Source of the DNA: Campylobacterales bacterium
Lineage (GTDB): Bacteria > Campylobacterota > Campylobacteria > Campylobacterales > Sulfurimonadaceae
Direction of reading: 5' to 3'
Assembly (NCBI GenBank): GCA_016937915.1
Contig: JAFGVR010000077.1
Coordinates: forward strand, 1-7,085
Length of the DNA: 7,085 nucleotides
Notes under the pieces: generated by a model
The model's database searches: none
Told to the model about the DNA's origin: nothing
Seen by the model: only the letters and a program-made list of their open reading frames with translations
Shown: piece by piece, positions 1-5,567 of the stretch
Position numbering within the stretch: position 1 is the stretch's first letter
Layout of the letters: the number at the start of each line of letters is the position of its first letter
Translations under genes and position numbers: made by a program

Positions 1-115
1 ATGAAAAAGCGGCATGAGGTTAGAGGTGCTAATGGGAAATAAAATTAGTGAAAAGTTTGTCTTGACAAATGGGGGCAGTTTCAATATCCACTTTTTGAAT
101 TACTAATTAGTCAAC
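1..115 (+). mobile_element. Probable tail of an IS21-family element (istB 3' end plus terminal region), partial
   Basis: The window opens in a reading frame that ends after 13 codons (MKKRHEVRGANGK, stop TAA at 40-42). This resembles the basic C-terminal tail of IS21-type IstB helper ATPases, which often end in a 'GESMRKR...' type stretch. About 20 bases later is TTGACAAATGGGGGCAGTTT (62-81), followed by CAATATCCAC. G-rich 'GGGTCAGTTT...CCAC' motifs of this kind occur in the multiple terminal repeats of IS21-family elements. The exact element end is not resolved; 115 is only an approximate limit. Only the last codons are visible, so the assignment rests on resemblance from memory and could be wrong. 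Confidence 0.4.
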
Positions 116-258
116 TTTATTTGGAAAATATTAGTTATTAAAATTTCTTATATAAAACAAAACTAAATATAAGAAAATAGTATATGAAAGAGATCATCTT
201 GCCTATTTAAAAATAATTTTTAAAAATTGAAAAAAAGTGACCTAAAATTACAGTTTAA
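116..258. other. AT-rich non-coding spacer downstream of the asparagine synthetase gene
   Basis: No convincing reading frame with a ribosome site is seen on either strand. The only structure is an uninterrupted AT palindrome, AATTTTTAAAAATT at 215-228, flanked by further A and T runs. It lies about 30 bases beyond the asparagine synthetase stop on the leftward strand, where a terminator would be expected. It has no G-C pairs, so it would be a weak terminator at best. Confidence 0.5.
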
Positions 259-2061
259 TTACAAAAGATATTTTTTCATCCAAACAGACAATGTGTATAA
301 ACCCCAAATATGTTGTTTAAAATTGCCCTGTTTTGCTGAAGCTAAATAATTTTCAAGCTCATCATCTCTAAAAAGTCCAGTTTTCTCATTTACCTCTTTT
401 ATGATTTGGAGTTTATTTGCATCTACAAGATACTCCATGTAAGGGTTTGAAAAACCTTTCTTTTTCCTTTTTAATATCTTTGCATTAAGGCGATTTTTCA
501 TTATCTTTTTTAGAAGTGATTTTGTAACCCCATCTTCATATTTTAATTTTGGGTCGATGCTAAAGAGCAGAGATGCTAGTTCATGGTCTAAAAATGGGGT
601 GCGAGACTCTATGGAGTGGGCCATACTCACACGGTCAAGTTTTGCCAAAAAGTGTTCCGCTTGAAAAAGGTTCAGGTCTATGTAGCTGTACCATGTAGCC
701 TTGTCGGTGTGGGTTGAGTTTGCAAACCTATCTATGTACGGTTTTAGGTATTTCAGGGAGTTATTATCTTTTATATTTCTCTTTAAAAGGTTGTTTTGTT
801 GCAAGTCGCTAAAACACTCCCCAGATGTTCGAAACAAAGTGGTATTTTCAAAGATGCGTTTGTACCACTCCCACTCCCTTTTGTTTGAGAAGTTTGAGCG
901 AAAATAGTTTTTAAGCCACCCTTTGTTTTTTAGATTTGATAGTCTCTCAATATCAAGATACTCAAAATACTGCCTATAACCCATAAAAAGCTCATCACTC
1001 CCCTCTCCACTAAGCACCACTCTAAACCCATCTTTTTTTATCTGTTCAAACAAAAGATAAAGTGGCACAGATGCGGGGTCATTTAGTGGCTCATCTAAAC
1101 CATCTATCACCGCTTCACTTGCATCTAAAAATCTATCTTTATCTATAACCACCTCTTTGTTTTGAAGTCCCAAAAACTCAGCACTCTCTTTTGCGTTTTG
1201 CCTCTCATCATATTTCGAGTAACCATCATAACCAAGGGTGTATGTTTGAAGATTTTTAGAATTTTGTTTTGCATAGAAGTTTATAGTAGCACTATCTATC
1301 CCACCTGAGAGCAGCGATGCCATAGGGGTGTGGGCATCTAACCTTAGCTTGATAGACTCTTTTAGTTTCTCCTCTATAAGATACAAAGCCTCATCTTTGT
1401 TTGTTATGATATTTGGCGAAGCATCTAAAGGGTCAAAATAACGCTTAAGCTGAGCCTTGCCATCTTTATATATCAGATACTCACTAGATGCAACTTTTTT
1501 AACCCCATCAAAAAATGTAAACGGAGGAGTAGGAGCTAAAAATGAGAGGTAGCTAAAGAGAGCATCGTAGTTTAGTCTAGTTTGTTTTAAAAACGGCACT
1601 ATCCCTTTTAGCTCCGATGCAAATATAAAACTTCTGCTATCGCCATAGTAAAAAAGTGGTTTTTTTCCAAGTCGGTCACGAAACAAGTAAAGTGTATCGC
1701 CATCCATCAAAGCTATGGCAAACATCCCACGCAGATGCTTTACAAAATCAACACCCCACTTAAGATAAGAAGCGATGATAACCTCACCATCACCATCACT
1801 CTTAAACTCATAATTAAGCTGATTTTTTAACTCTTTGTAGTTGTATATCTCACCGTTAAATGAGACTAAAATATCTTTGTATCTAAATGGCTGATTCGAA
1901 GATGCAGATATATCTAAGATGCTAAGGCGTTGGTGTGCAAAAAAGAGATTTTTCTCTTTTACAACCCCACAAAAATCGGGTCCACGATGACGCATAGCAG
2001 ATAGAGCATCAAAGGCTCTTTTTTCATCATAATCACCAATTATCCCAAATACTGAACACAT
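259..2061 (-). CDS. asnB: Asparagine synthetase B (glutamine-hydrolysing) or AsnB-like amidotransferase
   Basis: This 600-residue protein has the full AsnB architecture. The N-terminal class II glutamine amidotransferase domain (about 2-210) has the nucleophile Cys2 directly after the start Met, which fixes the start. It also has HRGPD at 25-29, R45 in HQRLS, NGEIYN at 69-74 and RDRLGKKPLFY at 128-138. The C-terminal synthetase domain (about 225-600) has the ATP pyrophosphatase P-loop SGGIDS at 252-257, DPASVP at 328-333, SGEGSDELFMGY at 351-362, and the late LDRVSMAHSIESRTPFLD block. Known family chemistry: glutamine supplies ammonia that amidates an ATP-activated carboxylate, normally aspartate to asparagine, in the cytoplasm. 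All expected catalytic residues are present. The ATG directly follows the methyltransferase stop (TAG then ATG, reading leftward), implying translational coupling. AsnB-like proteins also occur in surface-polysaccharide loci, where they amidate sugar acids, so the true acceptor is uncertain. Confidence 0.93.
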   Translation of the reverse strand: MCSVFGIIGDYDEKRAFDALSAMRHRGPDFCGVVKEKNLFFAHQRLSILDISASSNQPFRYKDILVSFNGEIYNYKELKNQLNYEFKSDGDGEVIIASYLKWGVDFVKHLRGMFAIALMDGDTLYLFRDRLGKKPLFYYGDSRSFIFASELKGIVPFLKQTRLNYDALFSYLSFLAPTPPFTFFDGVKKVASSEYLIYKDGKAQLKRYFDPLDASPNIITNKDEALYLIEEKLKESIKLRLDAHTPMASLLSGGIDSATINFYAKQNSKNLQTYTLGYDGYSKYDERQNAKESAEFLGLQNKEVVIDKDRFLDASEAVIDGLDEPLNDPASVPLYLLFEQIKKDGFRVVLSGEGSDELFMGYRQYFEYLDIERLSNLKNKGWLKNYFRSNFSNKREWEWYKRIFENTTLFRTSGECFSDLQQNNLLKRNIKDNNSLKYLKPYIDRFANSTHTDKATWYSYIDLNLFQAEHFLAKLDRVSMAHSIESRTPFLDHELASLLFSIDPKLKYEDGVTKSLLKKIMKNRLNAKILKRKKKGFSNPYMEYLVDANKLQIIKEVNEKTGLFRDDELENYLASAKQGNFKQHIWGLYTLSVWMKKYLL

Positions 2062-2643
2062 CTACTTAAAAAATCCAACTGTGATATCGTTATCTAGATA
2101 TGTACTGTCAAGTTCTATATTTTTTACATCAAGCTTTTTTACAATCTGTTTTATATGTTTAGTATCTATGTAGTTATAAGTATCGCTTGTTTTATCACCA
2201 TGAAGTATGTTGAATATAAAACCGTACCTAGATGAGTTGTAGCAGTTTTGTATAAACAGATAAGTTTCAAAAAGTGTAAGGGTATTCATAGCACCACTAC
2301 ATATATAATAGTCAACTTTTGGAAGCTCCTCTTTACATATATCTGCTTGGATGATATTTTGTTTTGTCCTTTTTTTTGATAGGTCAACCATACACTTTAA
2401 AGAATCTATACCTAAATAGTGTTTTGGTGTATTTTTATATTTTTTCATATAGATATAAAGATCACCAAAACCACATCCAGCATCTGCTATAGAGATATCT
2501 TTTATATCTTTTTGGATCATCTTTAAGATGGTCTCAAATCTGATATATTGGTTGTATAGCGATGACCAGTGAACACCCCTGTGTGATGTGCCGTATTTTT
2601 TTATAGAGGATTTATAAAAGAGTTCATTATCAATTTTAGACAT
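2062..2643 (-). CDS. Class I SAM-dependent methyltransferase, small, substrate unknown
   Basis: The protein has 193 residues from the ATG at 2641-2643; a TTG five codons upstream is a less likely start. A G-rich GGTGG about 10 bases before the ATG may serve as the ribosome site. It has the Rossmann-type methyltransferase core. Motif I is DAGCGFGD (54-61), the post-I acidic residue is D80 in YLGID, motif II has the acidic D101 in QADI, and DYYICSGAMNTL (111-122) corresponds to the motif IV region. The later KTSDTYNYI segment is close to the core's C-terminal half. These support AdoMet binding, but the substrate cannot be read from the sequence. The gene is first in a two-gene leftward operon and ends exactly where asnB begins, so the two products are probably made in step and may modify one compound. 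An A8 run (T8 on the given strand, 2370-2377) lies inside the coding region. The promoter presumably lies in the palindromic region 2667-2760. Confidence 0.85.
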   Translation of the reverse strand: MSKIDNELFYKSSIKKYGTSHRGVHWSSLYNQYIRFETILKMIQKDIKDISIADAGCGFGDLYIYMKKYKNTPKHYLGIDSLKCMVDLSKKRTKQNIIQADICKEELPKVDYYICSGAMNTLTLFETYLFIQNCYNSSRYGFIFNILHGDKTSDTYNYIDTKHIKQIVKKLDVKNIELDSTYLDNDITVGFFK

Positions 2644-2666
2644 ATAAAAAACCACCAACCATTGTA

Positions 2667-2698
2667 TATTTTATATACAGCACTATGTATATAAAATA
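2667..2698. promoter_or_regulatory. Perfect 13-bp AT-rich inverted repeat, candidate operator or divergent -10 region
   Basis: TATTTTATATACA (2667-2679) and TGTATATAAAATA (2686-2698) are exact reverse complements separated by the six bases GCACTA. Because of the symmetry, each strand reads TGTATATAAAAT, which contains a TATAAA box in both directions. The site lies 24 bases upstream of the methyltransferase ATG and 13 bases upstream of the rightward TATAAT. It could be a dimeric repressor site or a pair of divergent -10 elements. The bound factor, if any, is unknown. Confidence 0.5.
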
Positions 2699-2710
2699 AA
2701 TATTTTGTAC

Positions 2711-2716
2711 TATAAT
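2711..2716 (+). promoter_or_regulatory. Candidate sigma-70 -10 box (TATAAT) for the rightward gene group
   Basis: TATAAT matches the consensus exactly and is preceded by TTGTAC. Transcription would start near 2723 and give a leader of about 140 bases before the ATG at 2864. No clear -35 is seen, as is common in Campylobacterota, where a T-rich upstream region replaces it. Confidence 0.5.
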
Positions 2717-2723
2717 TTTTCCC

Positions 2724-2774
2724 ATGATAACCTATCATATCTATCTGAGACAGCAATAGCATATGATTATCATA
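2724..2774. promoter_or_regulatory. Two related dyads of the TGAT...ATCA type, candidate operator pair
   Basis: ATGATA-ACC-TATCAT (2724-2738) and TATGAT-T-ATCATA (2762-2774) are both perfect dyads. They share the half-site core ATGAT and have centres about 37 bp apart. The first covers the predicted transcription start after the TATAAT at 2711-2716. The half-sites loosely recall Fur-type boxes (GATAAT/ATTATC), but the match is too short to name a regulator. Confidence 0.3.
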
Positions 2775-2843
2775 AAATTTAAGTATCTTAACTCAAAGCG
2801 ATTCATAATTATACTTTTAACTCTCCTCAAGATACTTAAATTT
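2775..2843. repeat. Perfect 15-bp inverted repeat with 39-base loop in the 5' leader
   Basis: AAATTTAAGTATCTT (2775-2789) and AAGATACTTAAATTT (2829-2843) are exact reverse complements separated by 39 bases. The structure ends 20 bases before the start codon of the PDC-like membrane protein, just upstream of its ribosome site. It has no following T-run, so it is not a typical intrinsic terminator. It could be an RNA hairpin in the leader, two inverted protein-binding sites, or the ends of a 69-bp miniature insertion. No clear target-site duplication flanks it. Confidence 0.55.
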
Positions 2844-2851
2844 ATCCAACT

Positions 2852-2856
2852 AAAGG
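2852..2856 (+). promoter_or_regulatory. Ribosome binding site deciding the start at 2864
   Basis: AAAGG lies seven bases before the ATG at 2864. It supports that ATG as the start and places the whole 2775-2843 hairpin in the untranslated leader. Confidence 0.6.
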
Positions 2857-2863
2857 CTTTAAA

Positions 2864-3721
2864 ATGCAAGAATATATAGATATTTTTCGAACAAATAAAA
2901 AAGATATAGAGAGTTTTTTGATAGAGACTATCCAAAATGTTGGGGAACTCTCACAACAAGATGACCCATGGCATCAAAATCTTTTCTCAACTTTTCCATC
3001 ACTTGAACTTGTATATACCTGTTATCAAGATACTTTGTTGCAAAGTTCACCCAACATATATAGAGATAAAGTTAGTGATGAGCAGATAGGCAACTCAAGA
3101 AAATATCTTTTAGAGAAGTTAGATTTTGGGGACAAAGATATAGCGATAACTCAGCCATATATAAGTAATGCAACGGGACACACATGTGTAACTGTAGCAA
3201 AAATTCAAAACAGCAAGATATATTTTTTAGATCTAAATCTAAAACTTTTATTACAAAGACTTGGATATCTTGAGATACATAAACAGTTTAACCTTTTTAA
3301 TAAAACATTTTATGCCATAACTGCAAATATGATGATGCTTCTTGCTCTATTTACTGTAGGTTACGCTGCTTATGAGTTTATATATGGAATCATATTTCAC
3401 TCACTCACATCTATAGAGTCTATCTTTAAACCAGTTATCGCTTTAACTCTTGGACTTGCTATATTTGATTTGGCAAAAACAGTTATGGAGCAAGAGGTGG
3501 TGTTTAAGAGTTATTCTAAAAACAGCAAATCAGAATACAGAGTTCTCATAAAATTCTCCATCACTATCATAATTGCTATGCTTATAGAGGCTTTGATGGT
3601 GGTGTTTAAGATAGCTATGAATGACTACTCACAGATGCTACACGCACTTTATCTTGTGATTGGGGTAGCGATTTTAATCGGTTCTTTAGCACTATTTATA
3701 TATCTTACTAAAAAAACTTAA
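2864..3721 (+). CDS. PDC-like sensor domain protein with four C-terminal membrane helices, function unknown
   Basis: This 285-residue protein has two parts. Residues about 5-140 form a soluble domain with the style of PDC (extended PAS-like, single-Cache) sensor domains: an amphipathic first helix, then DDPWHQNLFSTFPSLELVYT, ITQPYISNATGHTCVTVAKI (95-114) and YFLDLNLKLLLQRLG (120-134). Four hydrophobic helices follow at about 152-177, 186-205, 229-250 and 259-281, with a charged loop at 207-228 and the basic C-terminus LTKKT. There is no signal peptide or membrane helix before the sensor-like domain, whereas PDC domains in chemoreceptors and kinases usually sit outside the membrane between two helices. 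No kinase, GGDEF, HAMP or methyl-accepting output domain is present. I infer a membrane-anchored ligand or redox/ion-responsive protein. It heads a rightward group, with panE following after 8 bases. Its own substrate and partner cannot be named. Confidence 0.75.
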   Translation: MQEYIDIFRTNKKDIESFLIETIQNVGELSQQDDPWHQNLFSTFPSLELVYTCYQDTLLQSSPNIYRDKVSDEQIGNSRKYLLEKLDFGDKDIAITQPYISNATGHTCVTVAKIQNSKIYFLDLNLKLLLQRLGYLEIHKQFNLFNKTFYAITANMMMLLALFTVGYAAYEFIYGIIFHSLTSIESIFKPVIALTLGLAIFDLAKTVMEQEVVFKSYSKNSKSEYRVLIKFSITIIIAMLIEALMVVFKIAMNDYSQMLHALYLVIGVAILIGSLALFIYLTKKT

Positions 3722-3729
3722 GGGTTTAA

Positions 3730-4581
3730 ATGGATATAGCAATTATTGGTCTAGGTGGTGTTGGTGGCTATATAGCTGCAAACATAGCAAAAAATACAAA
3801 TCACAATGTGGTGGGGTTTGCAAGAGGTGAGCATCTAAAAGCTATCCAAAAAGATGGCATCAAGATAGTGGAAGATAAAGAGTCGTGGAGTGTAAACTTA
3901 GATGCAAGAGAGCTAAAAGATGCAAAAGGGGTTTTTGATATAGTCCTATTTTGTGTAAAAAGCTATGATATAAAAAGCTCTTATGAAGCGATAAAAGGTC
4001 ATATAACTGCAGATACAACTCTTCTTAGCATCTCAAATGGTGTAGAGAATGTTTTAAAAAATCTAAGTGATGCTAGAGTTTTAGAGGGGTGTGCATATAT
4101 CCTCTCACACATCCAAGAAGCTGGAGTTATCAGAAAAAAAGGAGAGGTGTTTGCAGTTGTTTTTGGTGGAGATGATAAAGAGGGTGTTGAGAGTTTAGCA
4201 AAAGTTTTTGATGAGGCATCTCTTAGATATAAAACCCCACAAAACATAAAAGAGGCTATTTGGAAAAAGTATATCTTCATATCAACCTTCGCAACACTCA
4301 CCTCATATTACAATAAACCTATAGGGTACATATATGAGCATCACAAAGATGAGGCAAAAACACTCCTAAAAGAGATAGCAGATGCAGCTGCAAAAGAGGG
4401 GCTTGATATATCTGATGAGATAGAAAAAGCTTTAGTTACCGCTTCAAAAGTTCCTTATGAGAGTTCAACTTCTATGCATCTTGATTTTCAAAACAAAAAA
4501 CAAACTGAACTTGATTTTCTAAGTGGATATGTAAAAGCTCCACTTATGGAAAAACTTTATAATGAACTCAAAAAAAGGTAA
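3730..4581 (+). CDS. panE: Ketopantoate reductase family protein (2-dehydropantoate 2-reductase)
   Basis: The protein has 283 residues. Its start is supported by TAAGGG at 3719-3724, which overlaps the upstream gene's stop codon. The N-terminal Rossmann domain carries the NADPH-binding loop GLGGVGG (7-13) and R32 for the 2'-phosphate. CVKSYD (75-80) contains the conserved Lys77, and ISNGVEN contains Asn103. The C-terminal helical domain has the candidate catalytic Lys180 (IWKK), SSTSMHLD with Ser248, and QTELD with Glu260, corresponding to K176, S244 and E256 of E. coli PanE. The known reaction is NADPH-dependent reduction of 2-dehydropantoate to pantoate for coenzyme A synthesis. The residue aligned with E. 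coli Asn180 appears to be Ile184, and the stretch before the final helix (GYVKAPLMEKLY) looks about ten residues shorter than usual. The family is clear, but the exact substrate is less certain because PanE/ApbA proteins include other 2-oxoacid reductases. Confidence 0.82.
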   Translation: MDIAIIGLGGVGGYIAANIAKNTNHNVVGFARGEHLKAIQKDGIKIVEDKESWSVNLDARELKDAKGVFDIVLFCVKSYDIKSSYEAIKGHITADTTLLSISNGVENVLKNLSDARVLEGCAYILSHIQEAGVIRKKGEVFAVVFGGDDKEGVESLAKVFDEASLRYKTPQNIKEAIWKKYIFISTFATLTSYYNKPIGYIYEHHKDEAKTLLKEIADAAAKEGLDISDEIEKALVTASKVPYESSTSMHLDFQNKKQTELDFLSGYVKAPLMEKLYNELKKR

Positions 4582-4585
4582 ATTT

Positions 4586-5125
4586 ATGAAGCAAGAGAGG
4601 CTAGTGCTTGGTGGTGGATGTTTTTGGTGTGTTGAAGCTGTTTATAGTAAAGTAGATGGTGTACTAAGTGCTATCAGTGGTTACGCTGGTGGAGCAAGGG
4701 AGAATCCAACTTATGAAAATGTTTGCAGTGGAGCTACAGGTCACGCTGAAGTTGTAGATATAACTTATGATGCAGATGTTGTAGAGATGGATGGGCTTTT
4801 AGATATATTTTTTACTATCCATGACCCAACCACGCTAAACCGCCAAGGTGCAGATAGAGGTACACAGTACCGCTCGGTTATATACTATGAAAATGATGAA
4901 CAAAAAAGAGTGATAGAAGAGGCAATAACAAAAGCTCAAAAAGAGTTTGGTGATAAGATAGTAACAGAGGTAAGCCCACTTCCAAAAGTGTATAAAGCTG
5001 AGAATTATCACCAAAACTACTATGAGTTAAATCCGTATCATGGATATTGTCAAGCGGTGATAAGACCTAAGATTGAGAAGTTTAAAGATAAATTTGGTTC
5101 AAATTTAAAAATAAAAACCCATTAA
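4586..5125 (+). CDS. msrA: Peptide methionine sulfoxide reductase MsrA
   Basis: This 179-residue protein matches MsrA over its full length. The catalytic motif GCFWC is at 11-15, with Cys12 as nucleophile. It is followed by the SGYAGG segment, the GHAEVV block, HDPTTLNRQGADRGTQYRS, and the KAENYHQNYY and YCQAVIRPKI blocks. Known role: it reduces methionine-S-sulfoxide in proteins and free methionine, with electrons from thioredoxin, protecting against oxidative damage. No signal peptide is seen, so it is cytoplasmic. I chose the ATG at 4586 because AAAGG lies about seven bases upstream. An in-frame ATG at 4562 would add eight residues (MNSKKGKF) and overlap the panE end without a ribosome site. 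The gene starts four bases after the panE stop, so it is probably cotranscribed. There is no fused MsrB domain. Confidence 0.95.
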   Translation: MKQERLVLGGGCFWCVEAVYSKVDGVLSAISGYAGGARENPTYENVCSGATGHAEVVDITYDADVVEMDGLLDIFFTIHDPTTLNRQGADRGTQYRSVIYYENDEQKRVIEEAITKAQKEFGDKIVTEVSPLPKVYKAENYHQNYYELNPYHGYCQAVIRPKIEKFKDKFGSNLKIKTH

Positions 5126-5141
5126 AATGGGGATATTTTTT
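5118..5141 (+). terminator. Intrinsic-terminator-like hairpin after msrA
   Basis: CCCAT (5118-5122) pairs with ATGGG (5127-5131) around a four-base loop that begins within the msrA stop region. It is followed by GATATTTTTT. The stem is short (5 bp), but the G-C content, A-rich upstream flank and T-run fit a rho-independent terminator for the rightward group. Confidence 0.5.
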
Positions 5142-5315
5142 AGTACTTTTTTAGGTGTACATTCAAAAGAGCTATTTTTTATAGATGCCAAATATGATTC
5201 GAGTTATGTGATGGATAGGTATAACGGCTATGATGTAAGAGCCATCCAAACTGAAACAACTATTTTGGTGGAGAGAAGTTATATGTGTGGAGATACAGAG
5301 CCATGTATAGACTAA
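5127..5315 (+). CDS. Doubtful 62-codon reading frame, possibly a gene fragment, unknown
   Basis: The frame runs from an ATG two bases after the msrA stop to TAA at 5313-5315. Its composition is protein-like (ELFFIDAKYDSSYVMDRY, YDVRAIQTETTILVERSY) and it ends CGDTEPCID with two cysteines, so it may be real or once have been real. Against it, the ATG lies inside the presumed msrA terminator hairpin and no ribosome site precedes it. The first 13 residues are hydrophobic but lack the basic residues of a normal signal peptide. The frame is bounded upstream by a stop at 5112-5114. It may be a small secreted protein with a poor start, or the 3' remnant of a gene damaged when IS256-type sequence arrived immediately downstream. 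I do not recognise a family. Confidence 0.35.
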   Translation: MGIFFSTFLGVHSKELFFIDAKYDSSYVMDRYNGYDVRAIQTETTILVERSYMCGDTEPCID

Positions 5316-5430
5316 GAACTTTGGAATCCAAAAATGTACTATACCAATTAGAAACTGGTCACTTACGATCTCTCAACTTGCCATCCATTTCGATGGAAGG
5401 TTAGATAATGCTTTAGATTTAGGTCTGTAA
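5314..5430 (+). pseudogene. IS256-family transposase, C-terminal fragment
   Basis: In the frame opening after TAG at 5308-5310, the translation reads ...QKCTIPIRNW, SLTISQLAIHFDGRL, DNALDLGL, stop. IS256-family transposases characteristically end with 'KKWTMPIRNW...L.QLAI.FEGRL'. The fragment matches that block, including PIRNW and the LAIHFDGRL segment. The usual Trp before Thr is Cys here (TGT instead of TGG), a sign of decay. The catalytic DDE residues lie far upstream in intact members and are missing. There is no start codon or ribosome site, so no functional protein is expected. Confidence 0.78.
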
Positions 5431-5452
5431 AATGCCATTTGCTAGCATTTTT
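5429..5452 (+). terminator. Weak hairpin with T-run overlapping the end of the transposase remnant
   Basis: AAAATGC (5429-5435) pairs with GCATTTT (5445-5451) around a nine-base loop, with the T-run at 5448-5452. It begins at the transposase stop codon and may be the terminator of the ancestral IS element. The stem has only two G-C pairs. Confidence 0.35.
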
Positions 5453-5480
5453 GTGATACAATTTTAGGAATTATCCAATG

Positions 5481-5505
5481 CTGACACAGAATTTAGAACA
5501 CTACC
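5481..5505 (+). repeat. IS256-type right terminal inverted repeat
   Basis: The sequence CTGACACAGAATTTAGAACA followed by CTACC resembles IS256-family ends of the type '...GACACAGAATT....ACACTACC'. It lies 51 bases after the transposase stop, a normal spacing for this family. The partner left end is not in the window, and no target duplication can be tested. Confidence 0.65.
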
Positions 5506-5540
5506 AACTCATATAACGCAAAATGAACTTGGCACTAAAG

Positions 5541-5561
5541 TCTTTCTCTTTTAGAGAAAGA
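5541..5561 (-). terminator. 9-bp stem with 3-base loop, possible terminator of the leftward pseudogene
   Basis: TCTTTCTCT (5541-5549) and AGAGAAAGA (5553-5561) are exact complements around TTT. The structure lies seven bases beyond the stop codon of the leftward reading frame, where a terminator belongs. On that strand it is followed only by CTTTAG, so the T-run is poor. It could act on either strand. Confidence 0.4.
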
Positions 5562-5567
5562 ACTTCT

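Larger units (their letters stand above)
5314..5505 (+). mobile_element. Degenerate right-hand remnant of an IS256-family insertion sequence
   Basis: Two signals lie in the expected order: the last 30 or so codons of an IS256/Mutator-type transposase (stop at 5428-5430), then an IS256-type terminal sequence ending at 5505. The 5' part of the transposase and the left end are absent: no GGTAGTGTTC-like left end occurs to the left. The left boundary is therefore approximate; convincing transposase similarity begins near 5329. The remnant sits between the 62-codon frame and the leftward pseudogene. It cannot move by itself. Confidence 0.75.

Noticed and set aside
215..228. AT-only palindrome as a terminator for asnB
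   Set aside because: It has no G-C pairs and would form a very weak hairpin. It is described in the spacer entry but not called as a terminator.
701..907. 68-codon rightward reading frame
   Set aside because: It lies wholly inside the well-supported asparagine synthetase gene on the other strand, and its translation shows no family motifs.
2644..2658. TTG start extending the methyltransferase by five residues
   Set aside because: The ATG at 2641-2643 is a stronger start codon with GGTGG upstream; the extra MVVFY residues match nothing in the family core.
2741..2935. 64-codon leftward reading frame
   Set aside because: It overlaps the start of the PDC-like protein and runs through the 15-bp inverted repeat. 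Its hydrophobic translation reflects AT-rich sequence, and no ribosome site was found.
3999..4301. 100-codon leftward reading frame
   Set aside because: It is antisense to the ketopantoate reductase gene, whose motifs are clear, and has no ribosome site or recognisable protein.
4562..4585. Upstream ATG adding eight residues to MsrA
   Set aside because: It lies within the end of panE without a ribosome site, while the ATG at 4586 has AAAGG at good spacing and gives the usual MsrA N-terminus.
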